A stretch of 64,000 bases of DNA from Poecilobothrus nobilitatus (taxonomy: Eukaryota > Arthropoda > Insecta > Diptera > Dolichopodidae), in assembly GCA_947095535.1 (NCBI GenBank), contig OX352772.1:52719445-52783444 (forward strand), written 5' to 3'. Position numbers and translations under genes: made by a program. Shown in pieces: positions 44,566 to 55,386 of this stretch (positions are counted from its first letter, which is position 1; each line of letters starts with the position of its first letter). Under the pieces are notes generated by a model. The model saw only the letters and a list, made by a program, of their open reading frames with translations, was not told where the DNA came from and did no database searches.

Positions 44566-46123
44566 TATACCCGTACGATAGGATCGGGTATAATAAAATT
44601 ACTCCTCCGTTTGTAACACCTCGAAATAAGCGAGCTAGATATACCTTCAAAGGTATGGATCGGATCAGAAAAAAATTCTAAGACTTTTGAGCCATGTCCG
44701 TCCGTCCGTCCGTCCGTCAGCACGCTAACTCAAAAACTAAGAAAGCTAGAATCTTGAAATTTACACAACATATTCTTGGAGTAATTTGTAGGTTCCCTAT
44801 TTTTTTTGGTTGAGTTTGGACCAAAACTTAGGGTAGCTCTCGAACACCTAACTTTTAGATCCCGACATTTTTTTTGAAATAGCGCTATGAAATTTTAACT
44901 GCTGATAGAGCTCACAAAAATATTCATTTTATTTTTAATAACTTTTTTTTGTAGCCCCACCCGTTACGGAGCTACAGCTCCCCAAAGGTTCAAAAAAGCT
45001 CTATATTTTAATTGTTATAGCACAAGTTGTATGAGGTATATCTTCATTTTGAAAACGCTAAACGATTACTACTTTCATTAGCTTTAAAAGTATATATACA
45101 ATAAATATATATTTCTGGAGTACGGTGTCTTAATTTACCATTATGCGAAACTCAAATTTTGCAAAATCCTTTAACCCTTCTATCTTCTAAACGGTTAAAG
45201 TTGGAAACTTGAAATTTTGACAGATATTAGATCTTTGAAAATAAGTATGAGTCATTTCAGAAATTTTTTTTGTATCACTCCCCGTTTAGGAGCTGTAAGG
45301 GGTCAAAAACTGAAAATTTCTTATTTTTAAACACCTGTAACTTGAACACCTGTTAAAATTTTTTTGAATTAATACACAAAAATTAAAGCTTCAACATTAT
45401 ACTCTTATTTCTGTTAACAACTTTTTTTAATAATATAGGGTTACTTTATAATTGACGAAAGTGTTACTTGATTTTTTCAAATTTTCTAACAAATTTCTTT
45501 AAAACGAATTTTTTCCATTTTGTTTTACTCGATAATTTGAAATTGTTGAGGACAAAAAAATGTAAATAAATAAACAACATAACGGTTCCTTGAAGAATTT
45601 TTATTTATATGATATTGATATATATACATACTTATATAATATCATGTTTATTTACATATCGTATATGTCACTAGTGAATGAATGATAAGAGTATAGATGT
45701 ATATTATATAGCGCCGTATTTACATACATATATGTATTTTATTGTACTTATAAGAAATTATTCTGTCAATGGAATATTTAAATATAATATAATATAATAT
45801 TTAAAATTATATTTACTATTTTGTACTAAGTAAATTTAATATACATTTACCGGTTAGTATTAATTGGTACTATAGAATACTTGAAAAAGTTTTGGATTGA
45901 TAATCGTTATGTTAAAATCTGCTTTTGAAGAATGTATAAACATATAGTTTGAATATATGTACAACCCATAATTCTAGAAATTATAAAATTCACCCAAATT
46001 ATTTTAAAATATTAAAATATTAAAAAAATAATATTGTAAGCAAAGTGACAGGCTGTGAACATACTAACGGTTCGTACGGGTATCTAAGAGTTGACAAAGG
46101 CAACTGTATTCTTCCTCGTTTTT
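44566..46123 (+). mobile_element. HINE-B copy 1, complete Helentron-like element
   Basis: The 5' end forms a hairpin (TATACCCG / CGGGTATA, 44566-44592). ATACCCGTACGA at 44567-44578 recurs as an exact inverse TCGTACGGGTAT at 46072-46083, a 12-bp subterminal inverted repeat. A (GTCC)n array at 44696-44718 follows 'gagccat'. A 3' hairpin AGTTG / CAACT (46089-46105) is followed by 'gtattcttcctcgttttt'. These are the known features of HINE/DINE-1-type non-autonomous Helentrons. It is nearly identical to 59244-60807. The middle part is related, in inverse orientation, to the repeated unit of HINE-A. No coding frame. Confidence 0.85.
44696..44718. repeat. (GTCC)n array of HINE-B copy 1
   Basis: Just over five GTCC units. 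Copy 2 has one unit fewer at 59373-59391, showing array-length change since the copies separated. Confidence 0.85.
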
Positions 46124-46189
46124 ACTAGTTGTGATATAATTCAAAAATAAAAAATCTAATAAGTTAAATAAAAGTTGTAGATATTATAA

Positions 46190-46798
46190 CAGTTCAAAGG
46201 AAACCCTAAATGTTTAAGAAAAGCCTGTTAACATGTCATGTAAAAATATAATGTTCTAGCTTTAATTGTTGTGTTTATTATGAACAAATTTTCACAGCTG
46301 GTATCAAAGTTTCAGATGCCTAAAAATAACAAATGTTCAAGTTCTAACCCTAATAACATGAAAGAAGGAACAGAACAAAATTTCTGGGGATGTTTATTCT
46401 CAACGACTTTCCTTTCTCAAAATTTCAAAACTCTGACTGAAACAATTCCGGAGATACGAAAGAAACAACATTTAAAATTGTAGTTTCACTAAATGCCATT
46501 TGAATTGCAAAAAATTATATAATTTTAATATAAAGCTTATAACACTTCGTGCCATTTGATATTAGATTGATAGATTGATTTAGATTGAAAAAAATATTAA
46601 CCAGGATATTAAAATTTTAAAATATATTTTTTTTCTATTTTCCTCAATATTAGATTTTTTTATTACACCTATTAATTATTAACACTTTACCTTAAACCAG
46701 GCAGAAGTTTCGTAAACAGATTCATGGACAGATGGACAAATGAATCGATAAGTTAAACTAATAAACAAATTTAAAATAATTTTTTTTTTGGTCTAAAG
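46190..46798 (-). mobile_element. HINE-A decayed copy (A10)
   Basis: Contains 'aagaaaagcctgttaaca', 'tgtaaaaatataatgtt', 'agatgcctaaaaataac', 'aattccggagatacg', 'gtttcgtaaacagattc', and the array remnant 'atggacagatggacaaatg' followed by 'aaactaataa'. It lies 70 bp after HINE-B copy 1. The 70-residue frame at 46271-46483 is part of it. Confidence 0.55.
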
Positions 46799-46799
46799 C

Positions 46800-47625
46800 T
46801 AATTCTAAATTGAATATGATAACAATTTTAAATATAGGAGTATCTCTAATCTACTATATCTGATCTTTACTGACTTTAAAAATATTATTATAAAGCTGAT
46901 AAATTAGAGGAGAAAATCTTAATTATAAAACAATTGGAAAATGAAATAATTCCATTTATTTAGTATAAAGAAAAAAGAGTTGAGAAGAAATATAGAATAC
47001 CTAGAATATTTTGTAACCTAAAAAGAATGTTTAAAGATAACCAAACGTTTCCGTAAAGATAAGCCATACATGGTATCAAAAGAAATAAGAAATAAATAAC
47101 TAGGAAATTATTCCTCCTTCTGAAAAGAATGTGAGATTATAAAAGAGCAAAACGAAGAAAATTTGTCTATAAACGAGCAGACTTTAACATAAGACTTTAA
47201 CTCACTAAAGGCAAGCTTTTTTCGTGACCAAACAATAGGTCAAGAAACTTATACTATTGCCCCAATTTTTGATGAGTTAAGATTTATTGAAAAAGATAAA
47301 ATAAATCTCAGTATTAATTATGTTTAAAAAAACCAAAAAATCCATATTTTCAAACAAAATTTAATCTTTAATAAAAATAAATTTTTAAAACTTAAAAAAC
47401 AAAAAATAAAAACTGGTGTTGAATTTAAAATTATTATAAATTAAATTACAAATAATATTTAACCTTTTAAAATTTTACGATAAACCAACTAAAGTGACCT
47501 AACCAATGAACATAAATTGCTCTCACACCCTATATAACTGTTTTGGTGTTTATAAGGATTTCAGTTTTATTTTTTTATTTCAATAAAACATAAATTTTCT
47601 AAAATTCAATTTAAAACAAAAAAAA
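46800..47625. other. A+T-rich stretch, no gene seen
   Basis: Nothing supported. Confidence 0.45.
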
Positions 47626-47626
47626 A

Positions 47627-48851
47627 CAAGGTAGAATGTAAACCAACGGTTTTTAAAGGCGCACATTTCCAAAACACAATACAAACTGTTTAGAATTGTG
47701 ACTTGCACAAAAATTTGAAAATTTTAAAAATAAAATTTAAGAAATTTTTTGTAATAAGAAAATATGTGAAAATAACACTTTTCTGGAATTTTGAGGGGCT
47801 GTAGGTCCGGAACCCTTTATAACTAAGAAAATCGTTACCACACGTAAAAATATATTACAGGTGCCTAAAAATAGCAAATTTTAAATTTTTCAGTCCTAAT
47901 ACCTTTTAAACAGGAGGTGGTGCAAAAAAATATTCTAAGAAAACTTATACTAATTCTAAAAGTTCTTTCTTGTCTCAAAATGTCAGGTACCTATCTAAAG
48001 GTGTGCCGGAGTTATGAAAAAATAAATTTCATGCAAAATGTGGTTTTCACATAACGGTAAATTTAAACAGTAAATTACAAAATATTGCATAATTTTAAAA
48101 TTGCTTTATATAAATATTAAAATTTCCGGTCTTCCGGTCCTTAGATTGCAAAACTATTACGCTGTATTAATTTCAAGAGCTGTAACTCTGGAACCCTATA
48201 TAACTTAAATAAACCTTTAACACACGTTAAAATATATTACTGTAGCTTTAATTTTTATGTCTTTCCGAAATAAAATGTGCACAGGTTCCTAAGTTACAGG
48301 TGTTTAAAAATAGCAAATTTTCAATTTTTGAGCCCTGATAGCTCATAAACGGGGGTGGCCCAAAAAATTTTTCTGAGTAAACTTAAACTAATTCTAAAAG
48401 TTCTTTCTTGCCTCAAAATTTCAAGCCTCTATCTAAAAGCGTGCCGGAATTATGAAAGTAGAAAAATCATGCAAAAGTTGGTTTTCACATAACTGTAAAT
48501 TTAAATACTAAATTTTAAAAAAATGTATAATTTTGGTATTAATTTACAAAGTTAAAAAAAAATACCTGTCGCATGACGTTTTTAGATCGGAAAAATCTTA
48601 AGCAGAACATAAGATATATGCATTTTAAAATAGGGCCTTTTCAAAGTTTGAGAGGCGGTAGCTCCGTAATGGATGGGGCTACATGAAAAAGTTGTTCCAC
48701 AAAATTATTTCTTTTATGAGACCTACCCATGCTCAAAATTTTTTTTTCTCTATCTTTAAAGGTGTAGAAGTATTGTAAACAGACGGACGGACGGACAGAG
48801 TGAAACTAATAAGCACATTTTTTCAAAATTTTTTTGGAAATGTGCTAAAAA
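47627..48851 (-). mobile_element. HINE-A copy A4
   Basis: Ends 'caaggtagaatgtaaaccaa' (47627) and 'ggaaatgtgctaaaaa' (to 48851), with the GCACATTTCCAAAA subterminal repeat at 47661-47674 and its inverse before 48846, and an (ACGG) array at 48782-48797. One standard unit plus the diverged unit, 1225 bp. This appears to be the basic architecture from which A1 expanded. Confidence 0.8.
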
Positions 48852-49515
48852 GGAGTCGTGTACAAGGAAATACGGTCGATCGGTTTCATTTATTTTCTGA
48901 TACACACCCAACCTATATCTACTCTTATGCTATATAATATTTATTAAAAAAGTAAAAAAATGGTTTCAAATTGTTTGTTTTTTTTTTTTGTTTTCTATTT
49001 TTCAATACTCAACTTTTTATTCCATTTTCAAATAAATTTTATAAAACTCATAAACCTGTACGTATGAAAGAGAAGGCATTCTTTTTATTTATTTTCTTTT
49101 TTCTTTTGTTTTTTTTCAAAAAATAAATGAAAATTAAAAATTAATTGGATACTTTTATTAAATTTTATATAAATTATGAATTTGGGGTGCCCAGCTGAAT
49201 AAAGAAACCTTAAAAATTTGGTAACAAATATGAAAAAAAAATGTATACACAAAGAAACATACAAGACAAACGTACAAAATATAAAAAAATAAAAAAGAAA
49301 AACAAATTAGAAAACTAAAACCAAACCAAATTAGAGTGGTCATTTAACACTTTAAAACAGAAAACCTCAAAATTTTGGGTGGGGTAACGGTGTGACGATA
49401 CATAATTCTAATATTGATCCTTATGTACTTAGGACCAAAATAAACAAAAAAAAAAACAAAAGGAAAAGCATAATAAAAGTAAACAAAAAAATAAAAAAAC
49501 AGTATTTAAGTATAA
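48852..49515. other. A+T-rich stretch, no gene seen
   Basis: Nothing supported. Less biased words occur at 48855-48890 ('aggaaatacggtcgatcggt') and 49370-49395, but no frame or element. Confidence 0.4.
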
Positions 49516-49519
49516 AATA

Positions 49520-49789
49520 TTAGGATTTTTTTGGCAATCTTGCTTTGGTTATTGCATTAAATTTTGCTTTAATAAAGGTGTTCGAGCATTTATTCATGTT
49601 ATGTTCTGTCAATCCATGACTTATTTGGTTCCTAATTGAATTTAATGGTTCTAATAATTGCCGAACTGGGTTCTCAGAAGAACTTTTCAATGTAGATCTA
49701 TTGTATGAATTTTGAAGAATATATTTCATTTTTTGGCTTATGATAATCGAATTCGTACCTTCATACTTTTCTTGTTTTCGTCCCGCATA
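49520..49789 (-). CDS. Candidate terminal exon, unknown protein
   Basis: On the minus strand the frame is open from 49792 to a stop at 49520-49522, about 90 codons. An AG acceptor ('taacag') sits exactly where the frame opens at 49790-49795. An internal ATG at 49727-49729 would give 69 residues. The composition is unlike the Lys/Phe noise elsewhere: it contains runs such as SSSENPVRQLLEPLNSIRNQ and ISHGLTEHNMNKCSNTF, with good use of Ser, Pro, Glu, Arg and His. I do not recognise a family. It could be the last exon of a host gene or a fragment of a transposon protein. The acceptor's pyrimidine tract is weak. Confidence 0.35.
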   Translation of the reverse strand, partial: YAGRKQEKYEGTNSIIISQKMKYILQNSYNRSTLKSSSENPVRQLLEPLNSIRNQISHGLTEHNMNKCSNTFIKAKFNAITKARLPKKS

Positions 49790-49798
49790 CTGTTATAA

Positions 49799-49856
49799 GA
49801 TCCGTCTTATGTATTTGAGTGTGTGGGGATCCGTCTTTCTGAGTGTGTGGGGTTTT
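49799..49856. repeat. Two-unit tandem repeat 'gatccgtctt..gagtgtgtgggg'
   Basis: 'gatccgtctt' followed by 'gagtgtgtgggg' occurs twice with a 30-bp offset (49799 and 49829). Not related to the other tandem repeats of the window. Confidence 0.7.
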
Positions 49857-49902
49857 AACCCACACATTAAAACACCACTATGACCTTTTTTTTGACCAAA
49901 CA

Positions 49903-50199
49903 TTAGGTTGTACGACCTATCGTACTCATGTACTGCCTGGTAAAGAGAAGTTGAGTTAGGGAATGACAATTTACTTCAAATTGGTAGGCAGATTGTGAAT
50001 AAAATTGACAATGTTCACCTTGAATTTCCAAATGTTCACGTTGTATATGTAATATATGTAATTTCACATTTGCAATGTTCGTACCACGCAAACTTATTGA
50101 ATCTTTGCACGTTATGTATGTAATCATCGCCAATTCTAGGAAATATGTGATGTGAGAGATGGTTTCACATTTGCAATGTTCGTACCACTCGTAGTTATC
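49903..50199 (-). other. Second open stretch upstream of the 49.5-kb frame, possible exon
   Basis: On the minus strand a frame is open from 50199, just after 'ttcaatttag' (acceptor-like), to a stop at 49903, about 98 codons with mixed composition (for example REHLEIQGEHCQFYSQSAYQ). It lies about 110 bp upstream of the 49.5-kb frame, a typical short fly intron distance. Against coding: a 25-bp direct repeat (see next entry) has a 101-bp period, which is not a multiple of three. Unknown product. Confidence 0.2.
50063..50189. repeat. Perfect direct repeat of about 25 bp, 101 bp apart
   Basis: 'ttcacatttgcaatgttc' plus 'gtaccac' occurs at 50063-50087 and 50164-50188. The intervening sequence is otherwise not repeated. 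A related phrase 'aatgttcac' occurs at about 50010 and 50032. Confidence 0.8.
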
Positions 50200-50361
50200 C
50201 TAAATTGAACTTCAATAGGATTGCATGAATCAAAATATCAATAACGGTTACATTTTAATTTTTTATAATTGTTGTAAAATTATAACAAATTGCTGTATAT
50301 GACTTGATCGGCATTCGCTTATATGATAAGAAAAGTGTTTAACATTTTACATAAAAATATA

Positions 50362-50660
50362 TACGGAAACATTGAATTGGGAATGGAATTATAAGGAAAC
50401 AATGAATCCGCCTAGTATTATTATATTAACAGTTACAACATGTAGTAGTATATAACACCTTAGTACATGAGATAATTATTAAAGGAAACCCTCACTGTCA
50501 CTGTAGCACCTATTATTATTGATATTAGTATTACTTATTAGTATTATATTTTTTTTACTACAGAATCAGCGCCATTAGGGGATTACAACTTGCAGTAGTA
50601 TACAACACTTTCCTGTATGATATAACCAAAGATAGCTCCACTGTAGCAGCTATTATTGTA
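50362..50660 (-). mobile_element. S1 SINE fragment, copy c
   Basis: On the plus strand it runs from 'acggaaacattgaattggga' (compare 38910) through 'aaggaaacaatgaatccgcct', 'actgtcactgtagc' and 'tacagaatcagcgccat' to 'ataaccaaagatagctccac' and 'gtagcagctattatt'. Both the hairpin tail and the tRNA head are missing. Well preserved relative to copy b. Confidence 0.75.
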
Positions 50661-50665
50661 TTGAA

Positions 50666-51520
50666 AAGTTTTTATTTCCTTTTTTACAGGTGTGTAGGCT
50701 TGACAATGAGGATCTACGCGAATATTTTAAATACAAAAGGAACAAATCAAAATTGAAATGGATTGCCCTTGTGCAAAAAGTTTTTTATTTAGTTTTATTT
50801 TCATTTTTTATTATTTTAATACACAAATAGTTTATGCCTTACAAATTTAATATTTCAGGGGTGGAATGAAAACTTATAACAAAGGTTATACAAATGTAAT
50901 ATAAATATACGTCATTGTAATGTATGTGTATATAAATGACATATTATATTTGCATATGTATTTATATATATATATATAAATTAAAGAATATTGTTCGAAT
51001 ATCATTATATTTTATGTTTTAATGTTACTTGTCAAGAGCAAAAGCAAAGAGTGGTAATTAATTGCCTTTATTGCAGTGAAATTAAACACACTTGATAAAT
51101 TTGTTTTTAATGTGAAAATTGTTTATATGTAAGTAAGCATTTACATGTGTACATACATTTTAATTTTTGTTTCCTTTAGTTACGTTTAATTTTTTGTTTT
51201 CTTTTTACTGTGGGTATTTTGTTTCAGGAGAAAATTTAAAATTAAATTTTAAAATACACGGTAATGTTATTGTACATATGTTCGTCGTCATTTGTGTAAC
51301 GTATGTTTTAATATGCTTTTCTTTTTTGCTTTTAAGGTAATCAGTTATTTTGAATTTTAATTCAGGCATTTTTAAAATTTAATATAAAATTGAAAAAATG
51401 GAGTTTTAATAACATTTTTAAAGTGAATTTTTTTTTATTTCAATGATTCTAAAAAACAAATTAAAAGTGGTAAATATTAAACAACAGTAAAGAAAATATT
51501 CATTTTCAAATAATATAAAT
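50666..51520. other. A+T-rich stretch, no gene seen
   Basis: Nothing supported; a (TA)n tract lies near 50950-50980. Confidence 0.45.
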
Positions 51521-51524
51521 ATTC

Positions 51525-51778
51525 AGCTTTTCAAGCTCTGAAATTAGTACCTAATAACTTTTTCTCTAGCTCTAACCGTTTTTGAGATATAAAGAATAGA
51601 AAAGTGTGATATAACGCAAAAAATGTGTTAACACACCTTTGGAAATAACACACTTTTCAATTGTGATTGAAAATAACACAGCCATTGAAAATAACACACT
51701 TTTATATTCTTTATATCTCTAAAACGGTTGGAGATAGAAAAAAAGTAATTAGGTAATAATTATAGGGCTTGAAAAGCT
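51525..51778. mobile_element. Palindromic element with 84-bp arms
   Basis: The left arm 51525-51608 and right arm 51695-51778 are inverted copies: 'agcttttcaagc(t/c)ct', 'acctaat(a/t)acttttt', 'aaccgttttt/agagatataaagaata' and 'aaaagtgtg' align in order with few mismatches. The centre holds three 'gaaaataacac' words. No coding frame. Either a MITE with long terminal inverted repeats or a fold-back. A transcript of either strand would form a long hairpin. Confidence 0.75.
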
Positions 51779-51810
51779 GTTTTGAAATATGAAATAAAAA
51801 GTACCCCAAA

Positions 51811-52135
51811 TACAGGGTGTTTCAAAAGAAAATTGAGTTTGAAACATATTTTTTTCATTTTAAATCATTTTAAACCTCCATAACTTTGTAACTGTTGGGG
51901 TTATGGAATCATTAGGGCATAAAAATTAAAGCTAACAACTTACTCTATAAAATATAGTAAGCCTATTCAAAAGTTGTATATAGATTTTTTTATGAAAAGT
52001 CTCTAAAAAATCTTGAACCCCTCATATCTCGAAAAGGCTCCGGAATAGACCCCCTTTCCAATACAATTTTTTTTTCGTCTCGGTATGCCCGATCACCCAT
52101 TTCAAGGAAGACCATCGAGTAGGAAACACCCTGTA
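51811..52135. mobile_element. MITE with perfect 13-bp TACAGGGTGTTTC ends
   Basis: TACAGGGTGTTTC at 51811-51823 and its exact reverse complement at 52123-52135 bound a 325-bp stretch without coding capacity. If the outer TA is the target duplication, the repeat proper is CAGGGTGTTTC, which would fit a TA-targeting family such as Tc1/mariner. Elements with CAGGGTGT-type ends are widespread in arthropods. It lies 32 bp after the palindromic element. Confidence 0.75.
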
Positions 52136-52326
52136 TACATAATCAAACATTGGCTATGATGTTGTTGAACTTAACATTGTCCAACGCTATTCAGAATAAC
52201 GATTTTGTTATTCAGATATCCTTTAGCCAAGATATTCTTAATTTACGTGGTTCCCTTCTTCCTTAAATATTACGTTCAAAATAGTTACATAGCCATTACT
52301 AGTTGAGTTATTGAATAAAATGCTAG

Positions 52327-52656
52327 TTGTCTTTGAAGAACTGTTACCGAAAAAGATATGAAAAAGTCACAAGATTGAGTAAAACTAAACGAAGAATTCT
52401 AATAGATTTTCTGTTGGAAATTTACCTGCTAAAGTTAAAGATAATTGTAATAGAAAATGACGGTATGTATACAAATTCTGTCAAGGAGAAGAAGAGTTTT
52501 CGTAACACATACTCAAAAACTGCAGAAAACTGCTTTACTTCAAACAAGATTGTATACTTAAAAGCATATTGCTTTACCGAAGATGAACTGCCACCAATAA
52601 ATTCTTTACAGATCTTTAGTTTCTTAGAGACAGTAGGGCTGACAGAAGTATTATAA
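52327..52656 (+). pseudogene. Open frame within dispersed repeat R52, probably a decayed coding fragment
   Basis: 109 codons open, without an ATG near its 5' end (the first in-frame ATG is about 46 codons in), so if coding it is an internal fragment. The composition is mixed and hydrophilic (KRYEKVTRLSKTKRRILIDF; KAYCFTEDELPPINSLQIF). The same DNA recurs at 16000-16255 with several stops, so it is part of a repeated, decaying sequence rather than a unique gene. A minus-strand frame 52422-52682 overlaps it and could equally be the relic. No family recognised. Confidence 0.3.
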
Positions 52657-52700
52657 ATGGAGACAAAATTCACAACACGCAATAGATCTACATCAGGGAG
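52345..52700 (+). repeat. Dispersed repeat R52, longer copy
   Basis: Related to 16000-16255 (see that entry for shared blocks). It ends in a local duplication of 'cgcaatagatctacatca' at 52678 and 52706. Two copies only are seen in this window. Confidence 0.55.
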
Positions 52701-52724
52701 AGCGCAATAGATCTACATCAAAAC

Positions 52725-54238
52725 TTCGCAGTGTTACTTATACCTCTTAATAATAATAATTTGATAATTTACTATAGTTAACGTAGTTGCATAACCAATA
52801 CATTTGTTCGGATTTATTCCTTATTATCAAATAAAATCAATCAAAGAACTTCTATTTAAAGTTTTTTATCAATGATTTTACCAAAGTTCAATAAATAATT
52901 ATTCAATCTTATTCAGCTTCAAAATTTTTACAAAATTTAAGTTAAAAAGTATATCATATTATTAGTATTTTTAAGAGGCGCAGTACCATAATATATTGCT
53001 ACTAATTCAAATTTTGTAATTAGCTAAAGTTTAGCCATAACTGTATAAAGTTATGGTCAGTAGATCAACTATCTTAAAATACTTTTATATCAAAATTTCT
53101 GAAGACATTATGATATTTTTGATTAGGTATTAACTTTCATATATTTGACATAACTCCTTAAAGTATGTAATATGATATTCTACTTTACCAAAGTAGTTAA
53201 AGCTATTTAATAAAAAATAAAATTCGGAATAAGTTGAAACAAAAATTTTTCTTATCAAATTTCAAATAGAGAATTAATTTTTGAAAAGTAAATTAAATTA
53301 ACTTCGTTTTTTTGTTTTTTTTTTTTTTTTGTTTTATTAAATTATCAATAACCTTGATCATAATAAAACATCCTTTTGTAATAAGATCATTCTTTGAAGA
53401 TAACTGGGTCAAATCATTTTTACTCATCTTATCTTTCTTTATTATTTTGATTACTGTCATCATTCAAATCCTTTCGAATGATGAAAATAGAAGAAAACTT
53501 ATTTTAACAAGTAGTTTATAAGTGATGATAAAGAATTCGTTGACCTAACTGTTTAGTTGTAACAATTTCTATTATATCAATTTTTCTTTTTTTTTTTTAA
53601 GGGTGGTTTTATTTGTGATATAGATGTTTTTATAGAAAAACAAAAAAAAAAAAAACAAAAAAATTGATTTATTTTTGTTTTTTCTTTTCTTTAAAAATGT
53701 TCTAACAATAAATGACAACAACTAGAATAAATAAAAATGTGAAGAATAAAATCTACAGGTTTTCTGTTCAGATATTAATAAAAACAAAAAAGAAAACACA
53801 TACACATACACAAGAAGAAGACAAAAATAAATAAAAAAAAAAAAGACTTAAAATAACTGTTTTCAACAAGTATAATATACCGTTAAAAAAATAAAGATAG
53901 AGGTGATAAAGGGTGATGTATTTTTTTTTACTGTCACAGTTGGAATTTCAAGAGTCACTAATTTATATTGATTATATTTATATAGGTATAAGAAAAAGAA
54001 AAAAAAAAAAAAGAAAGAAACTTTCATGAGAGAGTGAAATGTAAAATGAATGAATTTTAAAATTAAGTTGAAATATTTTTGTAGAACTTTGAACCTGAAG
54101 GTCATCTATATTTCATATAGAAAATAAATTTTGTGATTTTTAAATAGTTCAAAGAGTTCAAGTAATAACTATACTTTTAGTTTCAATGATGACGATTTTA
54201 AGACGGTGTTTATTGTTGTTATCTAATAAAATTTAATT
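52725..54238. other. A+T-rich stretch, no gene seen
   Basis: Nothing supported. Homopolymer runs occur at 53308-53330, 53645-53657, 53830-53845 and 53998-54013. A hydrophobic 69-codon frame at 53312-53521 begins in a poly-T tract. Confidence 0.45.
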
Positions 54239-54239
54239 T

Positions 54240-54960
54240 CTTCTTATTAATTTTTAAAAAAGAAAAATAGTCAAATTTATTGTTATCAGTATATATATTC
54301 CATTCTGATGTAACCAGCACCCCTTTAAAATTTTGCTTCTAAAATAATAACAGTACTTTTAATTAAGTTTAATTAAATATCTACTATCTTTTCTTTAAAT
54401 ATCTACTATCTTTTCATTAAATATATTAACAAATTTATTTAAATTTATTATGTGTTGTTTTAATTTTATTTTATATATAAGCGTTCTTTTTACGTAAGTT
54501 CTCATATATTTAATCTTAATGCTCTTACAGTAATCCTTCTTTAAAATTCAAAGTCCGTTAAGTCAAAAATCAGTTATCAGTTTGGAACTTCTTTTACTGC
54601 CTAAATTTTAGAAAACAAAGAATAAATAATTATCTTTATTGTTGTCAGTATACACCATTATCTTGTCTTCACCCCTTTGAAATTTTGCTCCCAAAATACT
54701 ATGACCCTTATTTTTATTATTTGATATTTTAATTAATTTCTTTTTGAATTTATTAAAAAATTTATTTAAATTTATTATGTTTTGTTTTAATTTAATTTCA
54801 TACATAACCATCGAACAATTTATAGACAAGTTCTGGTATTATCTTAATGCTTTTAATACAGAATCCTTTTTGATAAGTTTAAGTTCGTAACACTAAAAAC
54901 CATTTAACAGTTTGAAGCTTATTTAGTCGCCAACTAACGAAATCTTTAATATATCTTCAA
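54240..54960. repeat. Tandem duplication, 359-bp period, two diverged units
   Basis: 'tttattgtt(a/g)tcagtata' occurs at about 54277 and 54636. The units also share 'cacccctttgaaattttgct' or its variant, 'aaatttatttaaatttattatg', 'cttaatgct(c/t)tta' and 'tcagtttgga' versus 'cagtttgaag' in the same order. The minus-strand frame 54608-54829 lies in unit 2 and is broken by stops in unit 1. Divergence indicates an old duplication. Confidence 0.7.
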
Positions 54961-55385
54961 AATTATTAATTTGGATTGTTATATTCGAAATTGAATTGTA
55001 TATTTTATAAAATATCTTCTGACAGGTAACTCGTGCAACCTTTTTGTAATTTTTTCAGGATAATAGCTGTTATTTCGTTTAAACTAACAAGACTCTTTTG
55101 TAATAATTTACAGAAACTTTTAATTCAGTAATTGTATAAATTTAAGCAAACTAATAACTTTAGGGATCTAAAAACACGCATAAAGAAAAATTTTTTGATA
55201 ACTTATATAGATGGTACTTTTGTCTTTAATGTTTGATAATATTTCAAAGGGAATTTTTTTCTATTTTCAATTAGGTATTAAAAAAAAAATGAATACCTAA
55301 GTGTATCGAAAATATTCATTGTGGCTTTTAATATTACAGAGATTATTATTCAATTTCCTATAAAAGATTTTGATATAATTTTAAA
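54961..55385. other. A+T-rich stretch, no gene seen
   Basis: Nothing supported. Confidence 0.4.
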
Positions 55386-55386
55386 C

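Noticed and set aside
46271..46483. 70-codon frame
   Set aside because: Entirely within the decayed HINE-A copy A10; intact copies show no coding frame there.
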